Assembly (NCBI RefSeq): GCF_903645305.1
Contig: NZ_CAHJXO010000001.1
Location: 434,001-498,000, forward strand
Direction of reading: 5' to 3'
Length of the DNA: 64,000 nt
Origin: Corynebacterium sp. Marseille-P4321
GTDB lineage: Bacteria; Actinomycetota; Actinomycetes; Mycobacteriales; Mycobacteriaceae
Shown: piece by piece, positions 45,540-59,622 of the stretch
Position numbering within the stretch: the first letter of the stretch is position 1
Layout: every line of letters starts with the position of its first letter
Program-made: the position numbers and the translations under genes
The notes under the pieces: generated by a model
What the model was told of the DNA's origin: nothing
What the model saw: only the letters and a program-made list of their open reading frames with translations
Database searches by the model: none

Positions 45540-45612
45540 GGCTAGATAGCTCAGTCGGTAGAGCACACGCCTGAAAAGTGTGGGGTCGCCAGTTCGATCC
45601 TGGCTCTAGCCA
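45540..45612 (+). tRNA. tRNA-Phe (anticodon GAA)
   Basis: GGCTAGA/TCTAGCC acceptor, anticodon loop CTGAAAA (GAA), T-arm GCCAG-TTCGATC-CTGGC, discriminator A; CCA not encoded. Confidence 0.97.
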
Positions 45613-45623
45613 CACCAAGGATG

Positions 45624-45656
45624 AAGGCCCCTTCGCAAACGCGGAGGGGCCTTTTT
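45624..45656 (+). terminator. Terminator after tRNA-Phe
   Basis: AGGCCCCT ... AGGGGCCT stem with loop TCGCAAACGCGG-type and TTTTT. Confidence 0.92.
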
Positions 45657-45679
45657 CGTGCGCGGGTATCATCGCGTCC

Positions 45680-45961
45680 ATGGATTCCAAGGATTATGAG
45701 CTAGTAAAGGGCGAGGGCCGTTACGAAATACGCATCGGCTCAGACGTGGCGGGGTTCGCCGATTACGTTGACCGGGACGGGGTGCGCACTATGCCGCACA
45801 CCGTGGTCGAGCCGCGCTACCGCGGCCAGGGCTTGTCTGGGCCGCTGATTAAGTTCGCGCTTGACGACGCTCGCGCGGACGGCCTCAAGGTCAACCCGGC
45901 GTGCTCCGCGGTTGCCGGCTACATCGAGAAGCACTCGGAGTATTCAGACCTGCTTGCGTAG
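45680..45961 (+). CDS. Small GNAT-like N-acetyltransferase
   Basis: 93 residues of the short YidJ/GTNT1-type acetyltransferase family: an antiparallel sheet (YEIRIGSDVAGFADYV) and the CoA loop VVEPRYRGQGLSGPLIKFAL, then VNPACSAVAGYIEKHSEY. The substrate is unknown. ATG 45680 is preferred because TATCAT (45667-45672) is 7 bases upstream; the longer frame would start inside tRNA-Phe. Confidence 0.83.
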   Translation: MDSKDYELVKGEGRYEIRIGSDVAGFADYVDRDGVRTMPHTVVEPRYRGQGLSGPLIKFALDDARADGLKVNPACSAVAGYIEKHSEYSDLLA

Positions 45962-45964
45962 CTG

Positions 45965-46555
45965 TTAGATGATGTAGCTGCCCGGATCCACGTAGTTGTC
46001 CGGGTCGACCAGCTTCAAGCATTCCTCCGACTTGCGTGGGCGCACCTTCGCCGGAATGCCCACCGCGATGGAGTTCTCTGGCACGTCCTTGGTTACAACG
46101 GCGTTGGCGCCGATGGCGGAGCCGGCGCCAATGAGTACCGGGCCGAGCACTTTCGCGCCGGCGCCGATAGTGACGTTATCGCCGATGGTGGGGTGCCGCT
46201 TCGTCTGCGTGAGCACCTGCCCGCCGAGTGTCACGCCGTGGTAGAGCATCACCCCGTCGCCAATCTCCGCAGTCTCCCCGATGACGATGCCCATGCCGTG
46301 GTCGATGAAGAACCTGCGGCCGATCGTCGCGCCGGGGTGAATTTCAATGCCGGTGAGGAAACGGTTGAATTGCGCCAGAATGCGCGCCGGCGCTTTCCAC
46401 CCGCGGTTCCACATGGCGTGGCACGCGCGGTGAATCCAGATGGCGTGCAGGCCGGAGTACACAATCGCGTTCTCTACGTCGCCGCGGGCCGCCGGGTCGT
46501 GCGCGCGGGCGTTCTGCAGGTCCTCGCGGACAGTGGAAATCACCTTGAACAGCAT
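45965..46555 (-). CDS. cysE: Serine O-acetyltransferase CysE
   Basis: 196-residue hexapeptide-repeat (left-handed beta-helix) enzyme making O-acetylserine, the substrate of CysK. Marks: [44 protein letters not shown] and [38 protein letters not shown] 46555 is chosen: the protein starts [13 protein letters not shown], and minus-strand TAAGCT (AGCTTA, 46563-46568) is 7 bases upstream. An upstream extension would run into the repeat hairpin between cysE and cysK. Confidence 0.95.
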   Translation of the reverse strand: MLFKVISTVREDLQNARAHDPAARGDVENAIVYSGLHAIWIHRACHAMWNRGWKAPARILAQFNRFLTGIEIHPGATIGRRFFIDHGMGIVIGETAEIGDGVMLYHGVTLGGQVLTQTKRHPTIGDNVTIGAGAKVLGPVLIGAGSAIGANAVVTKDVPENSIAVGIPAKVRPRKSEECLKLVDPDNYVDPGSYII

Positions 46556-46620
46556 GTTGGGGAGCTTACATGGGTAACCCCCGCGCTCCCTTGGGTGGGA
46601 GGCGGGGGCTGGCGACAGCT

Positions 46621-46647
46621 CGTCGATAAGCACATTGCTTATCGACG
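46621..46647. repeat. Perfect inverted pair of the GCTTATCGACG element between cysK and cysE
   Basis: CGTCGATAAGC-ACATT-GCTTATCGACG: two 11-mers head to head with a 5-base loop, an 11-bp perfect stem just after the cysK stop (minus strand). No long T-run follows, but the hairpin could act as a terminator or mRNA end for cysK. Uptake-sequence pairs are used in this way in Neisseria and Haemophilus. Confidence 0.95.
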
Positions 46648-46652
46648 CCTAC

Positions 46653-47594
46653 CTAGTCGCGGATGTCCTCGTACAGAACAGTCGAGACGTAGCGCTCGCC
46701 GAAGTCCGGGATGATAACCACGATGGTCTTACCCTCGTTCTCATCACGAGCTGCGACCTCAAGCGCGGCCTTCACGTTCGCGCCGGCGGAGATGCCGCCG
46801 AGCACGCCGTCCTTGACCGCGAGCTCGCGCGAGGTGTCCACGGCATCCTCGTTGGTGACGGCGATGATCTCATCGACGATCGTGCGGTCCAGCGTGCCCG
46901 GCACAAAGTTCGCGCCCAGACCCTGGATCTTGTGCGGGCCAGCCTCACCCTTGGACAGCAGCGGGGAAGCGGCCGGCTCGACTGCAACGGCCTTCAGGTC
47001 CGGCTTCTGCTCCTTGAGGTACTTGCCAGCGCCCGAGATGGTGCCACCCGTGCCCACACCTGCGACGATGATGTCCACGTTGCCGTCGGTGTCTTCCCAG
47101 ATCTCCGGGCCGGTGGTTTGGTAGTGGATGCGCGGGTTCGCCTCGTTCTCAAACTGGCGGGCCAGGATCGCGCCCTCGTTCTGCTCCACGATCTCGTTGG
47201 CCTTCTCCACGGCGCCCTTCATGCCTGCGGCGCCCGGGGTGAGCACGATCTCCGCGCCGTACGCACGCAGCAGCACGCGACGCTCGGTGGACATGGTCTC
47301 TGGCATGGTGAGGATGACCTTGTAGCCCTTCGCCGCGCCCGCCAGTGCAAGCGCAATGCCGGTGTTGCCCGAGGTGGCCTCCACAATCGTGCCGCCCGGC
47401 TTCAGCTCGCCGGATTCCTCAGCCGCCTCCACGATGGCCTTGCCAATGCGGTCCTTCACGCTGTTCGCCGGGTTGTAGTACTCCAGCTTTGCCAGCACGC
47501 GGGCCTTTGCGCCGTACGCCTCAGTAATGTCGTGCAGCTCAACCAGCGGGGTGCCGCCGACGAGCTCAAGTACGTTGTTCGCGATCTTCGCCAT
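46653..47594 (-). CDS. cysK: Cysteine synthase A (O-acetylserine sulfhydrylase) CysK
   Basis: 313-residue PLP enzyme making cysteine from O-acetylserine and sulfide. PLP-lysine in [15 protein letters not shown], substrate loop [15 protein letters not shown]-phosphate loop [16 protein letters not shown], and [15 protein letters not shown] 47594 with AGAAGGAG four bases upstream; five-residue longer frame rejected. Upstream region carries McbR-like half-sites. CysE lies directly downstream, giving both steps of cysteine synthesis. Confidence 0.97.
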   Translation of the reverse strand: MAKIANNVLELVGGTPLVELHDITEAYGAKARVLAKLEYYNPANSVKDRIGKAIVEAAEESGELKPGGTIVEATSGNTGIALALAGAAKGYKVILTMPETMSTERRVLLRAYGAEIVLTPGAAGMKGAVEKANEIVEQNEGAILARQFENEANPRIHYQTTGPEIWEDTDGNVDIIVAGVGTGGTISGAGKYLKEQKPDLKAVAVEPAASPLLSKGEAGPHKIQGLGANFVPGTLDRTIVDEIIAVTNEDAVDTSRELAVKDGVLGGISAGANVKAALEVAARDENEGKTIVVIIPDFGERYVSTVLYEDIRD

Positions 47595-47660
47595 GATGCT
47601 CCTTCTCACTATCGCTTTGATGTTCTGCGTCGTGCTGGTACCGCACTATACACCTAATTG

Positions 47661-47699
47661 TAGACCGAGTGGTTTTAGCGTAGTAGACCGCATGGTTCG
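47661..47699. promoter_or_regulatory. Direct repeat of a McbR/CysR-like half-site before cysK
   Basis: TAGACCGAGTGGTT (47661-47674) and TAGACCGCATGGTT (47684-47697), 23 bases apart, 12 of 14 bases identical. C. glutamicum McbR binds TAGAC-N6-GTCTA; the left halves match exactly and the right halves only partly (GTTTT, GTTCG). Confidence 0.4.
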
Positions 47700-47753
47700 T
47701 TGATGGGCGAATGTTGGGTTCGATACCGCAGGTGCCCCGTTTTTGTCGAACGA

Positions 47754-47799
47754 CACCCCATGGGGTGAAGTTTGGCTACCCCCGCGCGGGCGATATAGT
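47754..47799 (+). promoter_or_regulatory. ramA promoter with RamA-like palindrome
   Basis: Perfect 14-bp palindrome CACCCCATGGGGTG (47754-47767), then TTGGCT (47772-47777), 16-base spacer containing ACCCCCG, and TATAGT (47794-47799). RamA binds C4-6/G4-6 stretches, so the arrangement fits autoregulation. The leader is about 70 bases. Confidence 0.6.
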
Positions 47800-47873
47800 G
47801 AGGGTATTTTCCGGCCAAGTTCAACACCGGGTGCACCCAATAGGGGCAACCGGCACCGTGAAAGGCGACTTAC

Positions 47874-48725
47874 ATGACGATGGACCCGCAGCAGGTCAAG
47901 GATGATGACGATGCGATCCGCGCGGCACTCACGGCGCTGAAAACAGCGACGGGGATCCCGGTGGCCATGTACGGCACCTTGCTGCCGGACAACCGGTTGC
48001 AAATTACGCAGTGGATCGGGCTGCGCACCCCGGCCCTGCAGAATCTGGTGGTCGACGCTGGTGCCGGCGTGGGCGGCAGGGTAGTAACCACTCGCCGCGC
48101 GGTGGGCATCTCGGACTACACCCGCGCCAACGTCATCTCCCACGAGTACGACAAGCAGATCCAGGACGAGGGCTTGCACTCCCTGGTTGCCGTGCCTGTG
48201 ATTGTGCAGCGCGAGATCCGCGGTGTGCTCTACGTTGGCGTGCACTCCCCGGTGCGCCTGGGTGACAAGGTGATTGAAGAGGTCACCATGACCGCCCGCA
48301 CTCTCGAGCAGGACTTGGCCGTGAACTCCGCGATGCGCTCCGCCGACGGCGGCGCCAACCAGGCAGGCGCAAAGGCTGGCCGCACAATGAACGGCGCCGA
48401 GTGGGAGCAGGTCCGCGCCACCCACTCGAAGCTGCGCATGCTGACGAACCGCGTGCAGGACGACGACCTGCGCAAGGAGCTCGAGCAGATCTGCGAGCAG
48501 ATGGTCTCGCCGGTGCGCGTGAAGCAGACGACCAAGCTGTCCGCCCGCGAGCTCGACGTGCTGAGCTGCGTCGCCCTCGGGCACACCAATGTCGAGGCGG
48601 CCGAAGAAATGGGTATCGGCGCCGAGACGGTGAAGTCCTACCTTCGCAGCGTCATGCGCAAGCTGGGCGCCCACACCCGTTACGAGGCGGTCAACGCTGC
48701 CCGCCGCATCGGTGCCCTGCCTTAA
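47874..48725 (+). CDS. ramA: LuxR-type transcriptional regulator RamA
   Basis: 283 residues. N-terminal GAF-like domain (residues ~15-140: GIPVAMYGTLLPDNRLQITQ, GAGVGGRVVTTRRAVGISDY, VPVIVQREIRGVLYVGVHSP), linker, and C-terminal LuxR helix-turn-helix LSARELDVLSCVALGHTNVEAAEEMGIGAETVKSYLRSVMRKLGAHTRYEAV. Size, domain order and location beside cysK/cysE match C. glutamicum RamA, the master regulator of acetate and central carbon metabolism. GAAAGG lies 8 bases before ATG. Confidence 0.92.
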   Translation: MTMDPQQVKDDDDAIRAALTALKTATGIPVAMYGTLLPDNRLQITQWIGLRTPALQNLVVDAGAGVGGRVVTTRRAVGISDYTRANVISHEYDKQIQDEGLHSLVAVPVIVQREIRGVLYVGVHSPVRLGDKVIEEVTMTARTLEQDLAVNSAMRSADGGANQAGAKAGRTMNGAEWEQVRATHSKLRMLTNRVQDDDLRKELEQICEQMVSPVRVKQTTKLSARELDVLSCVALGHTNVEAAEEMGIGAETVKSYLRSVMRKLGAHTRYEAVNAARRIGALP

Positions 48726-48814
48726 AGGTGGGGGCAACGGCGCCTTGACGACGTCCTCCCGGTGACTACCCGTCGCCGCCCGAAGAGCCCCGCGAAGCGC
48801 AGCGACGAGTTCGG

Positions 48815-48827
48815 TACTGTGGTTCGC
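48815..48827 (+). promoter_or_regulatory. Leaderless-type -10 box of murA
   Basis: TACTGT at 48815-48820 lies 7 bases before GTG 48828, deciding that start over the longer frame from 48762. Confidence 0.55.
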
Positions 48828-50087
48828 GTGAAAGAACGTTTCCTTGTCACTGGTGGTACCCGGCTCGAAGGCGTGGTGAACGTCGGCGGCGCGAAGAATA
48901 GTGTGCTGAAGCTCATGGCAGCTGCGCTGCTCGCTGAGGGGACGACCACGTTGCGGAACTGTCCCGAAATCCTCGACGTCCCGCTTATGCGCGACGTGCT
49001 AGTCGGTCTCGGGTGCGACGTGGAGATCGAAGGTGATGTGGTGCAGATCCACACGCCTGCCGATGTCTCTCCGCACGCCGATTTCGAAGCGGTCCGGCAG
49101 TTCCGCGCTTCCGTCGCCGTGCTTGGGCCCTTGGTGGCGCGCTGCCACGAGGCGCGCGTCGCACTTCCCGGTGGCGACGCAATTGGCTCGCGTCCGCTCG
49201 ACATGCACCAGTCTGGTCTGGAGAAGCTCGGTGCGACAACCCACATCGAGCACGGTGCGGTGGTTGCCCGGGCCGAGCAGCTCACCGGAGCCCCAATCAA
49301 GCTGGACTTCCCGTCCGTCGGCGCGACGGAGAACATCATCACCGCCGCTGTGCTCGCGCAGGGGCGCACCACTTTGGATAACGCTGCGCGCGAGCCGGAA
49401 ATCGTCGACCTGTGCAACATGCTCAATTCCATGGGCGCGCGCATCGAGGGTGCGGGCACGTCCAGCATCACTGTCGACGGCGTGGACTCGCTGCGCCCCA
49501 CCGAGCACACCGTGATCGGCGACCGCATCGTTGCCGGCACCTGGGCGTACGCCGCAGCGATGACGCAGGGCGACATCACGGTTACCGGTGCTGCACCGGG
49601 CCACCTCCACCTCGCGCTGTCGAAGCTGAAGCTCGCCGGCGCCGACATCGAGACGTACCCGAGCGGCTTCCGCGTGCAGATGCACCAGTGCCCCAAAGCC
49701 GTGGATTACCAGACGCTGCCGTTCCCGGGCTTTCCCACGGACCTGCAGCCGATGGCAATCGCAATCTCAACCATCGCCGACGGCGTCTCGGTGATCACCG
49801 AGAACGTCTTTGAGGCGCGCTTCCGCTTTGTGGACGAGATGCAGCGCTTGGGTGCCGACGCCACAGTGGACGGACACCACGTTGTGCTCCGTGGCGTGGA
49901 GCAGCTTTCCTCGACCGACGTGTGGTCTTCCGACATCCGCGCTGGCGCCGGCCTCGTTCTGGCCGGCTTGGTTGCCGATGGCCAGACCACCGTGCACGAG
50001 GTGCACCACATCGACCGCGGCTACCCGTCCTTCGTGGAGCAGATGAATAGTCTCGGCGCGAACGTCGAGCGCGTAGCCGCCCAATAA
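48828..50087 (+). CDS. murA: UDP-N-acetylglucosamine 1-carboxyvinyltransferase MurA, Asp117 type
   Basis: 419-residue first enzyme of peptidoglycan precursor synthesis. [27 protein letters not shown] carries the catalytic Lys/Asn; later marks are [29 protein letters not shown] and [17 protein letters not shown]. The active-site loop reads [15 protein letters not shown]: the Cys115 of E. coli that is alkylated by fosfomycin is Asp117 here, as in Mycobacterium tuberculosis MurA, predicting intrinsic fosfomycin resistance. Start GTG 48828 (see promoter). Confidence 0.95.
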   Translation: MKERFLVTGGTRLEGVVNVGGAKNSVLKLMAAALLAEGTTTLRNCPEILDVPLMRDVLVGLGCDVEIEGDVVQIHTPADVSPHADFEAVRQFRASVAVLGPLVARCHEARVALPGGDAIGSRPLDMHQSGLEKLGATTHIEHGAVVARAEQLTGAPIKLDFPSVGATENIITAAVLAQGRTTLDNAAREPEIVDLCNMLNSMGARIEGAGTSSITVDGVDSLRPTEHTVIGDRIVAGTWAYAAAMTQGDITVTGAAPGHLHLALSKLKLAGADIETYPSGFRVQMHQCPKAVDYQTLPFPGFPTDLQPMAIAISTIADGVSVITENVFEARFRFVDEMQRLGADATVDGHHVVLRGVEQLSSTDVWSSDIRAGAGLVLAGLVADGQTTVHEVHHIDRGYPSFVEQMNSLGANVERVAAQ

Positions 50088-50107
50088 GCGCGCCTTTAAC
50101 AACGATA

Positions 50108-50142
50108 AAACCCTCAGAAAACGTTGGTTGTGCTGGGGGTTT
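50108..50142 (+). terminator. Terminator after murA
   Basis: AACCCTCAG / CTGGGGGTT stem with a loop around AAAACGTTGGTTGTG, followed by TTT. Confidence 0.7.
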
Positions 50143-50670
50143 GTGTTGTGTGTGGGGTGTGTGTAACTTATATCGAGTCAGCGAGACCGACAACGCCCCG
50201 CTAGAGAGCAAGGTTTTTGCTTCTGGTTTGTGTGGCGGGCAGGAAAACAATCGTTGGCGGAAATAAAATCCTTCAGCTTCTTTCGGCTAGCCCTTGTTTG
50301 TGGGGTTGGTTGTGGTGTGCTGGTGTTGTTTGAGAACTCGATAGTGTGCCAATGCATATTTTTTGTTTGTGGGTTGGTTGCGTGTGCGCTGTGCTGCATC
50401 GTTTTTGGTGTGGTTGGTGTGTGCCGGTTGCAGTTGTTGTGAACCTTTGATGGCAATGATTGTTTCTGGTGGATCGTGAACTGGTTCATGTTTGTGGTGC
50501 TTGTGGTTTTTCCTCGTCGGATGCGCAGGTGCCATGTGTTGTGATTTTTTGCAGCAGTAATTTGAGGATTGCCAGTCCGGCACCTTTTTGCTCTTGGAAC
50601 TGTTTTTGGTTTTGGGTGTGGGGTGTTGGTTGGTTTGTTTTTTGCCAGTTTGGTTGGGCTTTTCACGGCC
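50143..50670 (+). promoter_or_regulatory. rRNA promoter and leader region with boxA-type antiterminator
   Basis: 528 bases of GT-rich, lower-GC DNA. TTATAT around 50168-50173 is a likely -10. The stretch GTTGTTTGAGAACTCGATAG (50325-50344) closely matches the boxA-region of mycobacterial rrn leaders. The small ORFs in this stretch have no codon bias and are not genes. Confidence 0.65.
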
Positions 50671-55672
<5,002 letters not shown>

Positions 55673-55855
55673 CAACACCAACAAAGAAGTGTTGCAAAAC
55701 ACCAACAACAAAACACGCAAAACAAAGAGAACCAGTCGTGTTCGCGTCCACTGTGCAGTATCTGACACAACACACCCACCCCAACGCGGGGTGGCCACAA
55801 ACATAAATGAACAGTTACGCCCAACGCGTGGCACACTCATTGCCCCAATAAGTGT
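55673..55855 (+). other. 23S-5S spacer with 3' arm of the 23S processing stem
   Basis: 183 bases. The part 55736-55780 is complementary (about 85% over ~40 bases) to 52485-52528; A-rich CAAAACACCAACAAC (55694-55708) also pairs with the T-rich stretch before 23S. Confidence 0.75.
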
Positions 55856-55972
55856 GTCGGTGGTTGATGGCGGCGGGGAAACGCCCGGTCCCATTCCGAA
55901 CCCGGAAGCTAAGCCCGCCCGCGCCGATGGTACTGCTCCCGGGAGGGAGTGGGAGAGTAGGTTACCGCCGAC
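55856..55972 (+). rRNA. rrf: 5S ribosomal RNA
   Basis: 117 bases; ends GTCGGTGG and CCGCCGAC pair in helix I, with the conserved CCCATTCCGAACCCGGAAG loop B/C region and GAGAGTAGG. Confidence 0.95.
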
Positions 55973-55990
55973 CCAACAACTTCAAAACAC

Positions 55991-56024
55991 GAAAACGCCC
56001 ACCACACCGGTGGGCGTTTTCTCA
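55991..56024 (+). terminator. Terminator of the rrn operon
   Basis: GAAAACGCCCACC-ACACC-GGTGGGCGTTTTC: 13-bp perfect stem with flanking A and T runs. Confidence 0.95.
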
Positions 56025-56312
56025 TACCCTGGAAAATACTTTCCGAAAAACACCGCGCATAGCACCCCGACGGAGATGCTAAACCCCCAGGTCACAAGGC
56101 CGGAGGGCTTGGACATCACGCCCGGTGACACATTTCGGAAGCTATTTGCCGAATTTCGTTTTGCGGGTATGCCCGCTCGTTCTCCGAGGGTTGCGGTCTG
56201 ATGCGAGGGATTCAGGTAGTTCAAACTGCGTGTCGTCTTCCTGCGTATAGTCACACGAAGAACTTCGAAGATCGGGGAGTATCCGTTTAGCGGAAGGGAG
56301 CTGACGCCGGCG
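56025..56312 (+). promoter_or_regulatory. Region upstream of the ABC exporter
   Basis: 288 bases without a gene. TATAGT at 56246-56251 is a likely -10. A small hairpin GCGGGTATGCCCGC lies at 56163-56176. A ribosome site AGGGAG lies 12 bases before the ATG. Confidence 0.45.
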
Positions 56313-57041
56313 ATGAACACACCCGCAGCAAGGGCCGTGGACCTAGTGAAGACGTACGGGGAGGAAGACACCCAGGTTGTCGCGCTCGATGGGGTGAACG
56401 TCGATTTCAACCGCAACGAGTTCACCGCGATCATGGGCCCCTCCGGCTCCGGGAAGTCCACGCTCATGCACGTCATGGCCGGCCTCGATTCCGCGACGTC
56501 AGGCTCGGCCTACATCGGCGAAACTGATCTCTCGCAATTAGACGACAAGGAAATCACCGCGCTTCGCAGGGACCGGCTCGGGTTCATCTTCCAGTCGTTT
56601 AACCTCGTGCCCACACTCAATGCAGCGGAGAACATCACGCTTCCCACCGACATTGCCGGCGGGAGAATCGACAAACAATGGTTCGATGAGGTCACCGACA
56701 GACTTGGCCTGACCAACCGCTTGCGGCACCGCCCTGCGGAACTCTCTGGTGGGCAGCAGCAGCGCGTTGCCTGTGCCCGGGCTCTGGTGTCGCGCCCCGA
56801 GATTATCTTCGGCGACGAGCCGACGGGGAACCTGGACTCCAATTCCTCTCGTGAGGTCTTAAGCATTCTGCGCACCGCGGTCGACCAAGACGACCAAACT
56901 GTCGTTATAGTCACCCACGACGCCCGTGCCGCGTCCTACGCGGACAGGGTCATTTTCTTGCGCGACGGCAACATCGTCGACGAAATGCGTGACCCGGAGA
57001 TGGACGCGATCCTAAGCGTGATGTCCCGCATGGAGGGCTAG
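56313..57041 (+). CDS. ABC transporter ATP-binding protein, LolD/MacB type
   Basis: 242 residues: Walker A GPSGSGKSTLMHVMAGLD, Q-loop FIFQSFNLVPTLNAAENI, signature [15 protein letters not shown], Walker B EIIFGDEPTGNLDS and switch His VTHDARAASYAD. The LxFxFQxxNLxPxxxAxENV pattern marks the LolD/MacB/YknY class that drives FtsX-type permeases, which act by mechanotransmission rather than substrate passage. The permease gene begins directly after the stop. Confidence 0.92.
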   Translation: MNTPAARAVDLVKTYGEEDTQVVALDGVNVDFNRNEFTAIMGPSGSGKSTLMHVMAGLDSATSGSAYIGETDLSQLDDKEITALRRDRLGFIFQSFNLVPTLNAAENITLPTDIAGGRIDKQWFDEVTDRLGLTNRLRHRPAELSGGQQQRVACARALVSRPEIIFGDEPTGNLDSNSSREVLSILRTAVDQDDQTVVIVTHDARAASYADRVIFLRDGNIVDEMRDPEMDAILSVMSRMEG

Positions 57042-59597
57042 ATGGGCTCCACACTGCAGAAGGTCTCGCTGCGCAACATCGCTGCACACAAGCTTCGTCT
57101 CGCGCTCACCGTGCTCGCGGTAGTTCTTGGCACCGCGTTCCTTTCCGGGGCGCTCATGTTCACCAACATGCTGTCCAATACCTTTGATTCCGCGGTGGGC
57201 ACAGTGCTCGACGACGTCGATGCTGTGGTGCGGCCAGCAGAAGATGAACGTTCGCTCCCAAGAGACGTGGTGGACGGCATCAAGGGCAATCCCGATGTTG
57301 AGCGGGTGAACCTGTTCGCCGAGCTGCCGATCGTTGCGGCAACCGAAGATGAGGTTGCCATCCAGACGCAGATGGGTACCTCGCGGGCTGGCCTCTACTA
57401 CCCGGAAGACGAGGCCGCGGGGCACACCTTCGACATCATCGAGGGTTCCGCCCCCGCTCGCGTGGGGGAGGTGCTGGTCAATGGCAACGGCGCAGAGCGT
57501 TACGGCATTCGCCTCGGCGAGAAGCTCATCGCCGTGGACAAGGACGGCCGCCACCCGTACACCGTGGTGGGGTTCTACGAGGACGAGCTCGTACAGGAAA
57601 CGTCGCTGCGCTTTGCAATGGGTGAAGAGACGTACGTGGACTACTACACCGACGGGACCACGTTGCCCGCGGTGACGGTTGATGCGGTAGACGGGGTGGG
57701 TGACCAGGAACTCGTCGATAAGCTGCATGCGCAATTCCCTGAACTTCGTGTGGAGACAGGCCAGGCGCTGGCCGCGGAGACCTCGGAACAGATCCGCGAC
57801 GCGCTGAGCTTCGTCAGCTACTTCCTCATCGCGTTTGGGCTGGTGGGGCTGCTCGTGGGTACCTTCCTCATCGCGAACACTTTCTCCATGATCGTAGCGC
57901 AGCGCACGAAGGAGTTCGCACTGCTGCGTGCGCTCGGGGCTTCGCGTGGGCAGATCACGCGGTCGGTGTCGTTGGAATCGCTGGTTGTCGGGCTCATCGG
58001 TTCTGCCATTGGCGTGGTGGCTGGCATGGGCATGGTGACGTTGATTCGCGTGGTGATGAGCGCGAACGGGATGGCGCTGCCAGCGACGGGGTTGGGGTTG
58101 TCCGCCGGTGCGGTTGCGGTGCCGCTTGTGGTGGGCACGCTCGTGACGGTACTTTCGGCGCTCGCGCCTGCTCGGCGGGCGGGGCAGGTACGCCCGGTGG
58201 AGGCGATGCGCTCGAGCGAAGCATCCACGCCGCAGCCGTTGAAGGGGCGCACAGTGGTGGGTGCGGTGGTCATCGCCGCGGGCATCGTCGCGGCACTGGC
58301 GGGCATGGCATGGACGGACGGCGCCACCGGTCGACGCGCCGCGCTGGTGGGCGTGGCGGCGTTCGCGGTGATCGCGGGTGTATTCCTCGCGGGGCCGGCG
58401 ATGAGTTTGCCGGTGGTGCCGCCGCTGGGACGTGCGGTTGGTGCGCCGTTCGGGGCGATAGGCAAGCTCGCGTCCACAAATACGCAGCGTAACCCGCGGC
58501 GCACCGCCACCACCGCGTTCGCGCTCATGCTCGGCATTGCGCTGGTTACGGTGATCGGCATGCTCGGGGCGTCGATGAAGCGCTCGGTGGACGACATCGC
58601 GGACAGCGAGGTAAGCGCTGATTTTGTCCTCACCGGCCCGGAGGTTGGCTCGTTCCCCGTGCCGCAGGACATCCCGGAGCGCGCCGCGGAGGTGCCCGGC
58701 GTGGACAAGGTGGTCAGCTACACCCAGGCCCCGGTGACGGTGGACGGCGAGTACGGCTACCAAGTCGGACCCGTGGGCGTGACAGACGTGCTGCGCGGCG
58801 ACCCTGCGGACCTGGTGGCGTTGGACGTGGTGGACGGCACCACTAGCCTGGAGGGCGACACGCTCATCGCACCGGTGGACATCGCCGCGGAGCGCGGCTG
58901 GCAAATCGGCGACACCGTCGAGGTCGCGGCGCCGGGTATGTCGCCGCAGGTGGTGGATGTCACGGTCGCGGGCTTGTTCGAGGGCTCCAACATTTTGCAG
59001 AACTTCGTGCTTTCCGACGAAGCCGTGGCCAAGGTCGCCCCGTCCGGCGCATGGACCATCCTCATGGTGGGCGTGAACAACGACGGCTCGGTGAGCGACG
59101 AGGAGTTGCGCGCCAGCCTGGAAGAAGAGGTGCGCTCCGACATTGTGGTGCAGGTGCGCTCCACGGAAGACATGGTGGGCGAGGTTGGCGCACTGATCGA
59201 TCAGATGCTGTTTATCCTCTACGCGCTGCTCTCCCTTGCTGTCGTGGTGGCGCTGTTAGGCATTGTGAACACGCTGACACTGTCGGTGATTGAGCGGCGC
59301 CAAGAGATCGGCATGCTGCGTGCCGTGGGAGCCCGCCGCGGCCAGGTGCGCACGATGGTGTTCCTCGAGTCGGTGCAGATGTCCGTCTTCGGCGCGGTAC
59401 TCGGTGTGATGGTGGGCCTGGGCCTGGGGTGGGCGTTTCTCACCGTGCTGGAAAGCCAGGGCCTGCACACCATTGTCATCCCGTGGAACCTTGTGGCCAC
59501 AATGCTGCTCGGTTCGGTGTTGATGGGGCTTGTCGCCGCGATCTGGCCGGCGCAGCGGGCGGCGAAGACGCCGCCGCTCGACGCGATCGCGGAATAG
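57042..59597 (+). CDS. FtsX/MacB-type ABC permease, two FtsX domains
   Basis: 851 residues. N-terminal TM (LALTVLAVVLGTAFLSGALMF), a large extracytoplasmic domain (~residues 45-250), three TM of the first FtsX domain (FLIAFGLVGLLVGTFLIANTFSMIVAQRTKEFALLRALGASRGQI), a central pair of TM, a second MacB-type periplasmic domain (~510-700) and the last FtsX domain (VVVALLGIVNTLTLSVIERRQEIGMLRAVGARRGQVRTMV). Ten TM in total is the actinobacterial type. Substrate unknown; export of envelope lipids, peptides or drugs is possible. Confidence 0.9.
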   Translation: MGSTLQKVSLRNIAAHKLRLALTVLAVVLGTAFLSGALMFTNMLSNTFDSAVGTVLDDVDAVVRPAEDERSLPRDVVDGIKGNPDVERVNLFAELPIVAATEDEVAIQTQMGTSRAGLYYPEDEAAGHTFDIIEGSAPARVGEVLVNGNGAERYGIRLGEKLIAVDKDGRHPYTVVGFYEDELVQETSLRFAMGEETYVDYYTDGTTLPAVTVDAVDGVGDQELVDKLHAQFPELRVETGQALAAETSEQIRDALSFVSYFLIAFGLVGLLVGTFLIANTFSMIVAQRTKEFALLRALGASRGQITRSVSLESLVVGLIGSAIGVVAGMGMVTLIRVVMSANGMALPATGLGLSAGAVAVPLVVGTLVTVLSALAPARRAGQVRPVEAMRSSEASTPQPLKGRTVVGAVVIAAGIVAALAGMAWTDGATGRRAALVGVAAFAVIAGVFLAGPAMSLPVVPPLGRAVGAPFGAIGKLASTNTQRNPRRTATTAFALMLGIALVTVIGMLGASMKRSVDDIADSEVSADFVLTGPEVGSFPVPQDIPERAAEVPGVDKVVSYTQAPVTVDGEYGYQVGPVGVTDVLRGDPADLVALDVVDGTTSLEGDTLIAPVDIAAERGWQIGDTVEVAAPGMSPQVVDVTVAGLFEGSNILQNFVLSDEAVAKVAPSGAWTILMVGVNNDGSVSDEELRASLEEEVRSDIVVQVRSTEDMVGEVGALIDQMLFILYALLSLAVVVALLGIVNTLTLSVIERRQEIGMLRAVGARRGQVRTMVFLESVQMSVFGAVLGVMVGLGLGWAFLTVLESQGLHTIVIPWNLVATMLLGSVLMGLVAAIWPAQRAAKTPPLDAIAE

Positions 59598-59622
59598 CCG
59601 GCACCCTTAAGAGAGCCGCGCG

